Source of the DNA: Candidatus Tariuqbacter arcticus
Lineage (GTDB): Bacteria; Electryoneota; Tariuqbacteria; Tariuqbacterales; Tariuqbacteraceae
Length of the DNA: 6,824 nucleotides
Assembly: GCA_013202315.1 (NCBI GenBank)
Contig: JABMRZ010000452.1
Location: 1-6,824 of the forward strand
Reading direction: 5' to 3'
The translations under genes were made by a program, and so were the position numbers. Of this stretch, positions 1 through 6,022 are shown piece by piece; position 1 is the first letter of the stretch, and each line of letters opens with the position of its first letter. The notes below the pieces were generated by a model. The model made no database searches, was not told the DNA's origin, and was given only the letters and a program-made list of their open reading frames with translations.

Positions 1-25
1 GATTCCCGCTTTCGCGGGAATGACA
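1..25 (-). repeat. REP-like hairpin repeat, inverted copy of the one at 6751-6775
   Basis: Arms ATTCCCGC (2-9) and GCGGGAAT (14-21) pair perfectly around the tetraloop TTTC. The 25 bases at 1-25 are the exact reverse complement of 6751-6775. Short dispersed palindromes with ATTCCC...GGGAAT arms occur in unrelated bacteria; the dRS3 repeat of Neisseria has a similar core. Whether this copy acts as a terminator, an RNA stabiliser or is simply a dispersed repeat cannot be told from the window. Confidence 0.8.
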
Positions 26-180
26 GCTTGGGACTATGAGGAACAGTGTAGGGTAAACTATTAATTGCCCTTATTAATAATTAACTATGAATGAACACGA
101 ATAAACACAAATGATAAAGATGCCGTTGAATGCAAGAAAACTTATCATAAAGGCTATAGAATAACGATGACGCAGAATAT

Positions 181-226
181 GCTGATATAAATCAGCGAAA
201 TCAATCCCAATCAGCGTAAATCAGCG
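181..226 (+). repeat. Three AATCAGCG words
   Basis: The 8-mer AATCAGCG occurs at 190-197, 209-216 and 219-226. The first copy also closes a small hairpin, GCTGAT (181-186) with ATCAGC (191-196). Spacing is irregular (19 then 10 nt), so it is not a simple tandem repeat. No function can be assigned. Confidence 0.6.
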
Positions 227-263
227 GTTCAAAAGAAGAACTATTTATACAAAACAACGAGGA

Positions 264-303
264 AACAATAAAAACAACAAGGCGGTTCCTCTCCATCCCG
301 CCT
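264..303 (-). terminator. Possible Rho-independent terminator of the protease transcript
   Basis: Read on the minus strand, a 6-bp GC-rich stem (AGGCGG, 303-298; CCGCCT, 285-280) with a 12-nt loop is followed by a T-rich tail, TGTTGTTTTTATTG, at 279-266. It lies about 150 bp past the protease stop codon, in the right orientation. The stem is short and the loop long, so this is tentative, but it is the only hairpin downstream of the protease followed by T-rich sequence in the sense direction. Confidence 0.35.
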
Positions 304-330
304 CAAATGTCTTAATATAATGATTCTCGT

Positions 331-352
331 GAATAATTGCCGATAATTATTC
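331..352. repeat. AT-rich inverted repeat abutting the 28-bp palindrome
   Basis: GAATAATT (331-338) and AATTATTC (345-352) are perfect inverted repeats with a 6-nt loop. The element ends exactly where the palindrome at 353-380 begins, so the two could form consecutive stems. Confidence 0.55.
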
Positions 353-380
353 GTAGGGGCAATTCATGAATTGCCCCTAC
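353..380. repeat. Perfect 28-bp palindrome (GTAGGGG family)
   Basis: The 14-base half GTAGGGGCAATTCA is followed directly by its exact reverse complement, giving a palindrome with no unpaired centre. The ends GTAGGGG and CCCCTAC are shared with the element at 404-431, while the centres differ. No T-run follows on either strand, so a canonical Rho-independent terminator is unlikely. It may be a dispersed palindromic repeat of MITE or REP type. Confidence 0.85.
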
Positions 381-403
381 AGGTAGATTTACAGTATTGT
401 TTT

Positions 404-431
404 GTAGGGGTTTAATATATTAAACCTCTAC
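404..431. repeat. Second 28-bp near-palindrome of the GTAGGGG family
   Basis: GTAGGGGTTTAATA (404-417) is followed by its near-exact reverse complement, ending CCTCTAC at 431; a single position breaks symmetry and would still form a G-T wobble on one strand. It has the same length and outer arms as 353-380, with an unrelated AT-rich centre that is itself self-complementary. It starts 23 nt beyond the protease stop codon on the minus strand and is followed there by AAAA rather than a T-tract. Confidence 0.8.
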
Positions 432-438
432 GACAAAG

Positions 439-455
439 ACTCGCAACTCGCAACT
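439..455. repeat. Short heptanucleotide repeat at the protease stop codon
   Basis: ACTCGCA is repeated at 439-445 and 446-452 and followed by ACT at 453-455, giving two and a partial copies of a 7-nt unit. The repeat stops at the last base of the protease stop codon (TAA, 457-455 on the minus strand). It has the same period as the longer tracts at 4661-5048 but a different unit. Confidence 0.65.
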
Positions 456-3400
456 TATTTCACCAGTATCATCTTCTTCATCCCGCTGAATTCTCCCGCC
501 TCCAACCTATAGAAATAGATTCCGGAAGACAGCCCGGAAGCATCCATCGCCACCGATTTATAGCCCGCATCCTGCCAGCCGTCGACCAGCGCAATCACTT
601 CCTGCCCCAGTGTGTTGTAGACAGTCAGCTTCACCTTCGCCGCTTCCGGTAAGGAGTATTGGATGATTGTGGTCGGATTGAACGGATTTGGATAGTTTTG
701 ATATAAAGCTAAATCATTCGGGAGTTCGGAAGTTATACCCGAAAGTTCATCCCAGCCGGTAAGTGTCCAACTGGTGTTGCTGCTGTTGGCGTTGACGCCG
801 CTCTTGTCGAAGTTGAAGGAATCCTGGGCGTCGACCATCCCGGAGGCATAATTACCGCTGAACATCGAATAGGTATAAGTTCCGGCGGGAGCGTTTCCGG
901 GGACATTCTGACTCATATCGCGGGTGATAACCTCGCCGCCCGCCAGGGACATTCCTAGTCGGCAGAAGATTTCAAAATCGCCCCCCGTTGGCAGAGTCGC
1001 CACCACCCAGACATCGAAAATCTGCTGATTGGCGCCGTTGTTGACTATTTCCGCATTATAATTGAAGCTGCCCCCGATGGCGGGGATGACGATGGGCGGA
1101 TTTTCAGGGGTCAAGGTTACCGTCAAGTCGGGTCCCTCAATCGGAGTGCTGTAGAGAATGCACATTCCATCGCCAACCGGCGTGGCGTGAACATCGTAAT
1201 CGCCGTCGAAGAAGTATTGGATGCCGTCGGTTTCACTGTGATTCTCAATGCCGATTGTTCCTTCACTCTGTGATGCGTTAGACATTTCCTTATACTGCAC
1301 CAGGATGCGCCCGTCGCCGGTTGAAGTGGGATAGTGCGCGGGGTCGTATAAGATAGTCTGGAAGGTTTCAAAATTGTTGGTCGGATTAAATTGTTCAATA
1401 TGATTATATTCCACGATATGGCGGTGATTGGCTTCATCATACCAATACCATACTCCGCCCGAATTCGTCCGCTGGGGCGATAAATCTTCCCAGTAGGAAC
1501 CTATCATCGGCGAAGGTCCATCCGAATCGGGAATGCCGGAATTTGAATAGTCTTCTTCGGTAACTATCCCCATTCCAAGCCAGCCGTTGGAGGCGATAGT
1601 CAAGCTGTCGTAGGTTATCCCATAATACTGAAAGGGGAACGGCAGGGCGTAATGGAAGACTTCATCATCGTTCACGAAGGGTGTCTGAATCCCCGAACCG
1701 CCCGAATCGGGGTGCAGTTCCACCCATTCATAGACCGGTATTTCCGGCAAATCGTTGGGGTCATAAGCCGAATAGCCGTAATTGTCCGGTCCCGTAGCCA
1801 TATAGGTGATATCGCCGACTATTGTGCTGAAATAGTCTTCCCCTTCGTAGCCGATATTGTCGGCGAAATAGATATCGAATTCTACTGTATGCTCCTGCGG
1901 GCAGGCGGAAGAGACGCTGATTTCAAAACTTCCGGTTCCTTCTTCGCCAGCTGGGATTTCGCCATACTGGAAAATCGTAGTGTTGAGGGTGATATAGGGG
2001 TCAGTAGTCGCCAATTCCGTTTCCAGCAGGGTGGTGAAACATCCGCCGTCATTGAACAGGGTGATGTTCAGGGTGGCGGATTCGCCGGGATCGAGGTTTC
2101 CGTTACCGTTCCCGCCAGCGGCGTCATCGATTATCAATTCGGCGAATTCGATTTCCGGCGCGAAGGTTTGGAGATTAAAATAACTCGTCCATTCATCAGC
2201 GCCGCTGAAAGCTATCAGCGTGAAAGCCACCCAATGCCCGTCTTCGACCGACCCATCGATGGTAACGGTGAAAGCGTCATCAACGGTGGCGGTCCCGCCT
2301 TGAAGTATATCGCCGAAATCGACGGTATCGCTGACCAAAGTCACCAATGTGTCTTCAGTGATGATTGTCACCCAGACATCAGTAGCGTCTTCAACGCCGA
2401 CATTAGTTACGGTCATATCGAGGTAGACGGTTTCGCCGTAATCCCAGGCGCCGTTGTTGTTGCCCGCTTCATCGTCAACTTCGACCGCTTCATAAATCAC
2501 ATAAGCGCCGGTGGGGGGAATCACCAATACGCTGCCTTCGTGGGGGAGATAATCGTGGGCGGTAACATATAGGTCAGCCGGTCCCAAAGACAGAATCGGA
2601 TCATCGAAAATCATATCGCAGATTCCGGTTTCATCGGTGAAGCCGACTCCATAGATGACTCCATCTTTCGACAGGCAGACCCTTGCGCCTTCAACGCCGA
2701 GGACTTCCACCTGGAAGGAATTTGCGCCCAGGAAGATTTCACCGGCATAATTGGGCGCCAGTATTTGCGGCTCCGCAGTCCACATATCGAGGGTGGGTTC
2801 ACTGAAAAGGTTCAATTGGTAAAAGCACCAGCGGTTCTGTTCATATTCAATATAAGGAATACAGTCCTCTTTGGAATCGATATTAGCTTCCGAAGCGATA
2901 GTTATATTTTCGCCCCAAATCGCATCGAAGAACTGCTTGTCGTAATACTGGGATGACCCCTGGGTGGTGCTTAAAGCGCCCCAGCCGTAGCGGGAATTTG
3001 TTATCACCGCCACCGCCCCGGTTTCCATCACCGAAAAATATTCGCTGATGCAATCATCGGTATAGCTTCCGCCGGTGGTGCGGTTATCGAAGGAACCGCA
3101 GTAGCATCCCTGGGAATAAATCAGGTAAAAGTTATGGTTGACCCCATTATTGGTGAAATTGGCGGTGGTTACTTGATTGCTGTAAAGCTGCATCATATAA
3201 TCGACATTGCAGTGCCCCAGATGATTGACATACTGGGGTCCTTCATTCAACAAGGGAGCCAAATCACCCAATCCCGACCAGGAGTTTCCAGGGGTTTCAT
3301 ACAAGGTCCGCACCTCAAAATTCGGGGGAAAAGGAGCGGTTACGAAGCCCCAGCTTGAATTGCCGGTGCGGATTTCTTCCTTGTATTCCCATGCCCATAT

Positions 3401-4567
3401 CGGCCAGCCCAGGTCTTCGCCGGTCATCAAAGCGGTTTCAATTTCATCCACCACCGGTTCCCGCATGAACATCATCTGCTTGTTGACGAAACGGTCGATT
3501 TCAGTCTGAGAATCGACCGCGGCGCGGGAAACGAACACTTCAGCCCGGAGGTCGGCTTCGCCCGGTTCACCCCATTGGTTGTCGCCGTCATCGTTCCAAT
3601 TGCCGTCCAAACCGGCAAAGTAGCAGTCTCCGGCGATGTCGTTGTCGGTGTAGAATCCCTGATTATCATACAATCCGCGGTGGGGGATGATTTCATCATC
3701 GCCGGCGAGGAAGACATAGGTCAAATCGAAATTCTCGTAATAATCGATGATACATTCGCGAATTTGTTCCGGGTTGTCAACCCCGGTGTAGTTATTGTAA
3801 ATATCCTGAACCGTTTCCACCGCGATATAATATCCGCATTTGGTCTTCCATTCGATATAATCACCCCACATATCGACCATATTCTCGTGGGTGATTAGAA
3901 GAATGTCGAAATACGGTTCATCCGTATTATCATCGATTGCGCCGTAGCTGGAAACCGCGGCGGGATTGTCAATCTGCCCTTCCAATTCGCCGACCGTGCG
4001 AACATCCTGCTTGAATCGGCGGGAAACGGCGTCTGAACCGCGGGCGGTGGGAGCGGTATTAACTATGACGCTTAATTGAGGATAATATGCGACTTCGCCG
4101 GTAACCGGATTGTAAGTTACCGGATTTACAGCGATGGCGGCGATGCCGTGCCCGCGATAGAAATCGGTGCGGAGATGCGCCGCCGGGTCAGCCGGGAAAG
4201 CGGTGTTGGCTCCGTAAATTTCCGGGTTGGGCGCATCCGGCTGCGCAGGACCGCTGAAGCTCAAAGGATACTGCCGCTGCACCGGCGGGATGTGGAATCC
4301 AGCGCCCAGAATCACCGGAGCACCGGTTCGCACCGTCACCGAAACCGCTTCTTCGCCCGGAGGCAGGAGCAGGTTCAAGCCCCAGACCGGAAGTTGAGGG
4401 TCGCCCACATTCCCGGTGGTCATCGCCTGCGGGAGTATGACTTTATGATTGCCGTTATGCTCTTCTATTGAAGGGCGGGGAACGGTCAAGGTTTGGGTGA
4501 CTGTTCCGGCTAAAGCAAATGTTGTGGAAAGAGCCACAAGCAAGAGAAAGATGAGTAATTGTTTCAT
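455..4567 (-). CDS. Secreted gingipain-like cysteine protease (peptidase C25) with T9SS sorting domain
   Basis: This 1370-residue protein is a predicted Sec- and T9SS-exported cysteine endopeptidase acting at the cell surface or outside. Residues 1-20 are a signal peptide ending ALA before Gly21. Residues ~21-200 resemble the C25 propeptide, which keeps gingipains inactive until removed. The catalytic domain spans ~218-596, with FLAGDDEIIP (286-295) and a D/N-rich loop around 321-334; the His/Cys dyad is most likely His452 (LGHCN) and Cys488 (SQGCYCG). Residues ~600-685 look like the Ig-like domain following C25 domains. Two related beta-sandwich modules follow, each opening with a DD-GN-NG-D-GE motif (698-712, 814-829); then a ~220-residue domain (923-1142) I cannot name, another beta-sandwich (~1147-1255) and the Por/T9SS domain (~1283-1370, NYPNPFNPTT, ending MKKMILVK). 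The start has a good ribosome binding site. Substrate specificity cannot be read; the modules may bind surfaces or polymers. Confidence 0.94.
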   Translation of the reverse strand: MKQLLIFLLLVALSTTFALAGTVTQTLTVPRPSIEEHNGNHKVILPQAMTTGNVGDPQLPVWGLNLLLPPGEEAVSVTVRTGAPVILGAGFHIPPVQRQYPLSFSGPAQPDAPNPEIYGANTAFPADPAAHLRTDFYRGHGIAAIAVNPVTYNPVTGEVAYYPQLSVIVNTAPTARGSDAVSRRFKQDVRTVGELEGQIDNPAAVSSYGAIDDNTDEPYFDILLITHENMVDMWGDYIEWKTKCGYYIAVETVQDIYNNYTGVDNPEQIRECIIDYYENFDLTYVFLAGDDEIIPHRGLYDNQGFYTDNDIAGDCYFAGLDGNWNDDGDNQWGEPGEADLRAEVFVSRAAVDSQTEIDRFVNKQMMFMREPVVDEIETALMTGEDLGWPIWAWEYKEEIRTGNSSWGFVTAPFPPNFEVRTLYETPGNSWSGLGDLAPLLNEGPQYVNHLGHCNVDYMMQLYSNQVTTANFTNNGVNHNFYLIYSQGCYCGSFDNRTTGGSYTDDCISEYFSVMETGAVAVITNSRYGWGALSTTQGSSQYYDKQFFDAIWGENITIASEANIDSKEDCIPYIEYEQNRWCFYQLNLFSEPTLDMWTAEPQILAPNYAGEIFLGANSFQVEVLGVEGARVCLSKDGVIYGVGFTDETGICDMIFDDPILSLGPADLYVTAHDYLPHEGSVLVIPPTGAYVIYEAVEVDDEAGNNNGAWDYGETVYLDMTVTNVGVEDATDVWVTIITEDTLVTLVSDTVDFGDILQGGTATVDDAFTVTIDGSVEDGHWVAFTLIAFSGADEWTSYFNLQTFAPEIEFAELIIDDAAGGNGNGNLDPGESATLNITLFNDGGCFTTLLETELATTDPYITLNTTIFQYGEIPAGEEGTGSFEISVSSACPQEHTVEFDIYFADNIGYEGEDYFSTIVGDITYMATGPDNYGYSAYDPNDLPEIPVYEWVELHPDSGGSGIQTPFVNDDEVFHYALPFPFQYYGITYDSLTIASNGWLGMGIVTEEDYSNSGIPDSDGPSPMIGSYWEDLSPQRTNSGGVWYWYDEANHRHIVEYNHIEQFNPTNNFETFQTILYDPAHYPTSTGDGRILVQYKEMSNASQSEGTIGIENHSETDGIQYFFDGDYDVHATPVGDGMCILYSTPIEGPDLTVTLTPENPPIVIPAIGGSFNYNAEIVNNGANQQIFDVWVVATLPTGGDFEIFCRLGMSLAGGEVITRDMSQNVPGNAPAGTYTYSMFSGNYASGMVDAQDSFNFDKSGVNANSSNTSWTLTGWDELSGITSELPNDLALYQNYPNPFNPTTIIQYSLPEAAKVKLTVYNTLGQEVIALVDGWQDAGYKSVAMDASGLSSGIYFYRLEAGEFSGMKKMILVK

Positions 4568-4573
4568 TCTACT

Positions 4574-4579
4574 ACCTCT
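4574..4579 (-). promoter_or_regulatory. Ribosome binding site of the protease gene
   Basis: AGAGGT on the minus strand sits 6 nt before the ATG at 4567, a near-ideal Shine-Dalgarno position. It supports this start, which also gives a textbook signal peptide. I could not identify a convincing promoter upstream: the sequence is AT-rich and neither a sigma-70 pair nor the TAnnTTTG box of Bacteroidota stands out. Confidence 0.75.
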
Positions 4580-4660
4580 GAATTAGTTATGAAATAATAA
4601 TTAAATTCTTACATCTCTGTATGTATTTGTAATTAATAAAAATGCATAGTTTTGTTTTTC

Positions 4661-4751
4661 TTGAGCAATGAGCCATGAGACTTGAGCCTTTCTGTTCTTT
4701 GTTTTCGGTTCACGGTTCTCAAATCAAATATCAAATTTCAAATATCTTTGG
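4661..4751. repeat. 91-bp heptanucleotide tract with drifting unit
   Basis: Cutting the sequence every 7 nt from 4661 gives 13 consecutive units with strong similarity between neighbours. The first four are of the type TTGAGCA/ATGAGCC (4661-4688). The next four are TTTCTGT, TCTTTGT, TTTCGGT and TCACGGT (4689-4716). TCTCAAA (4717-4723) leads into TCAAATA, TCAAATT, TCAAATA (4724-4744), and TCTTTGG closes the run. The unit changes family while the 7-nt register holds. The tract resembles in form the short tandemly repeated repetitive (STRR) heptamers of filamentous cyanobacteria, but does not imply relationship. Confidence 0.7.
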
Positions 4752-4867
4752 TTAGAATATACCGCCGCATAATATTTTACTCATTGCTTCTTCAATTAAT
4801 ATAACTCATTGTTTGTGCATCAATTGCACTCCAGTATCGATAATCTTGTCAAAACCAAAACCCTTAT

Positions 4868-4900
4868 GAAATCTCCGCACAAGCGGGACTAAAATGACAG
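4868..4900 (-). repeat. Decayed REP-like hairpin
   Basis: CCGC (4875-4878) and GCGG (4883-4886) form a short stem around ACAA, extended by a T-G wobble. On the minus strand the element is preceded by CTGTCATTTTAGTCC, resembling the TGTCATTCCCGC leader of the copies at 1-25 and 6751-6775. It has the same orientation as the copy at 1-25. I read it as a diverged member or a related subfamily. Confidence 0.5.
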
Positions 4901-4905
4901 CCCAC

Positions 4906-4926
4906 TAATCCCTAATCCCTAATCCC
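4906..4926. repeat. Heptanucleotide repeat TAATCCC x3
   Basis: Three perfect copies of TAATCCC occupy 4906-4912, 4913-4919 and 4920-4926, flanked by partial copies (C before, TA after). On the minus strand the unit reads GGGATTA. It lies 5 bp beyond the decayed REP-like hairpin. It is the most regular of the heptamer tracts and the best candidate for copy-number variation. Confidence 0.8.
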
Positions 4927-5020
4927 TATTTTCAAGTAAATCTAATTTTATCAATTTGCTGACTTGAGTGTATGACCGAAAAATTTACCAATAATGCAGG
5001 CTAAAAGGAAGGGGATAACC

Positions 5021-5048
5021 AGTGACGAATGACGAGTGACAAATGACA
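5021..5048. repeat. Heptanucleotide repeat RRTGACR x4
   Basis: Units AGTGACG (5021), AATGACG (5028), AGTGACA (5035) and AATGACA (5042) alternate at their second base, so the tract can also be read as two copies of a 14-nt unit with one change. It begins 9 bp downstream of the rluD stop codon on the minus strand and would lie in the 3' untranslated part of the lspA-rluD transcript. Confidence 0.75.
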
Positions 5049-5056
5049 ATTACTAC

Positions 5057-6022
5057 TCACCTCAACTTCTCCAACAATTCCCGCATATCCTCCGGAAGTT
5101 CGCTGTCGAAGCGCATGAATTCCTTTCTTACAGGATGGAAAAAGCCCAGAGTCTTGGCGTGAAGAGCCTGCCGCTTCATAATCTGCAGGTATTCAGCGCA
5201 GATTAACCTTTGCGAAGGGGTTAAACCGCCGAATCGAGCGTTCCTTCCTCCATAGGTCGGATCCCCAAAGACAGGATGCCCAATATGAGAGAAGTGAACC
5301 CTGATCTGATGTGTGCGCCCGGTGCCGAGGATTATTTCCAACAGGGAGAAGACTTCAAAATATTCGATTATACTATAGCTGGTCAGTGCGGGTTTGCCCT
5401 CAGCCTTCACCGTGAACAGCCTGCGGTCCCGGTTGGAGCGCCCCAAGTTCCCTTCGATGACGCCGCTCCGTTTTTTTGGATGCCCCCATACCAGCGCGGT
5501 ATATTTCCTTTCGATGGTGTGGCTGCTGAACTGCCTGCCCAATTCGCTGAGCGTATATTCATCTTTGGCGGTTACTAATAAACCGGTGGTGTCTTTATCC
5601 AATCTGTGAACGATTCCCGCGCGAAAATCCTCGCCCAATTCCATCAAACTGCGGTTATGCCCCAAAAGGGCGTTCATCAAGGTGCCCGTGAAATTCCCAT
5701 GACCGGGATGCACCACCATTCCCGCGGGCTTATTAATCACCGCCAAATGTCGGTCTTCATAGATTATATCCAGTGGGATGTTTTCCGGTTCATAGGAAGG
5801 TTGAGGTTTTGGCTGCAAATGGAGGGTGATGCTTTCACCGGGAGAAATCTTGCGGCTGGGTTTCACCGGCTCCGAATCGACGGTTACCAAACCATCGGTT
5901 ATGAGCTGTTTGATGCGGGAACGGGAAATATGAGGCAGTCTGCTGACCAGATAGGCGTCAATGCGTATTCTCCCCTGGTTCGACGCCACTTTCAGGACCA
6001 TCTCTCCCGCTGTGTATATCAT
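5057..6022 (-). CDS. rluD: 23S rRNA pseudouridine synthase, RluA/RluD family
   Basis: The 321-residue product converts specific uridines of 23S rRNA to pseudouridine in the cytoplasm; E. coli RluD acts on the helix 69 loop (U1911, U1915, U1917). An S4 RNA-binding domain covers ~18-70, with RIDAYLVSRLP and SRSRIKQLI. The catalytic domain follows: NKPAGMVVHPGHGN (97-110), the HRLDKDTTGLL motif with catalytic Asp142, GRTHQIRVHFSHIGHPVFGD (235-254) and ALHAKTLGFFHP (286-297). Length is close to E. coli RluD (326), and the S4 domain fits RluD better than RluA, though RluC-type specificity is not excluded. Its first 65 nt overlap lspA in another frame, implying co-transcription and perhaps translational coupling. 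A second in-frame ATG at 6001 (Met8) is possible, but the first has the better-spaced Shine-Dalgarno. Confidence 0.95.
   Translation of the reverse strand: MIYTAGEMVLKVASNQGRIRIDAYLVSRLPHISRSRIKQLITDGLVTVDSEPVKPSRKISPGESITLHLQPKPQPSYEPENIPLDIIYEDRHLAVINKPAGMVVHPGHGNFTGTLMNALLGHNRSLMELGEDFRAGIVHRLDKDTTGLLVTAKDEYTLSELGRQFSSHTIERKYTALVWGHPKKRSGVIEGNLGRSNRDRRLFTVKAEGKPALTSYSIIEYFEVFSLLEIILGTGRTHQIRVHFSHIGHPVFGDPTYGGRNARFGGLTPSQRLICAEYLQIMKRQALHAKTLGFFHPVRKEFMRFDSELPEDMRELLEKLR

Larger units (their letters stand above)
1..454. other. Repeat-rich intergenic region downstream of the protease
   Basis: I see no credible gene in this 454-bp stretch: open frames are very short and show no recognisable protein. 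It is AT-rich and filled with short repeats, annotated separately: a REP-like hairpin at the edge, AATCAGCG words, a possible terminator, three neighbouring inverted repeats and a heptanucleotide repeat. A loose direct repeat with a 10-nt period (AACACGAAT at 94-102, AACACAAAT at 104-112) and a 7-bp inverted repeat (ATGATAA 111-117 with TTATCAT 142-148) are also present. All of it lies 3' of the protease gene on the minus strand; the neighbour to the left is outside the window. Confidence 0.8.
4568..5056. other. Intergenic region with several 7-nt-period tracts
   Basis: This 489-bp gap separates the end of rluD from the start of the protease. I find no credible gene. It holds the protease leader, three heptanucleotide tracts and a decayed REP-like hairpin (separate entries). 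It also has a direct repeat ACTCATTG at 4779-4786 and 4804-4811 (25 nt apart) and a small inverted repeat GTGCA/TGCAC at 4815-4819 and 4825-4829. The protease promoter should lie here, but no box is clear enough to call. No strong terminator for lspA-rluD is visible. Confidence 0.8.

Noticed and set aside
353..431. The two palindromes as Rho-independent terminators of the protease
   Set aside because: On the minus strand they are followed by AAAACAATAC and by GAATAATTATC, not by T-runs. The weaker hairpin at 280-303 fits better.
1652..2572. A 306-codon open frame on the plus strand, opposite the protease
   Set aside because: It lies wholly inside the protease gene on the other strand, has no recognisable domain, and its residue make-up (many Ile, Val, Phe, Gly) is what the complement of the protease codons gives. 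Long antisense open frames are common opposite such genes.
3134..4471. Several plus-strand open frames of 74-131 codons opposite the protease
   Set aside because: They overlap the conserved catalytic and propeptide regions of the protease, show no protein similarity I recognise and lack convincing ribosome binding sites.
4568..4660. A specific promoter for the protease
   Set aside because: Several weak AT-rich matches can be chosen, but none combines a good -10 with a correctly spaced -35, nor matches the Bacteroidota TAnnTTTG box.
4661..5048. CRISPR array
   Set aside because: Repeat units are only 7 nt and are directly adjacent; there are no 25-40 nt repeats with unique spacers and no cas gene.
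455..5056. A functional operon joining rluD/lspA and the protease
   Set aside because: All three genes share a strand, but the 489-bp repeat-filled gap and a strong separate ribosome binding site argue for an independent protease transcript.
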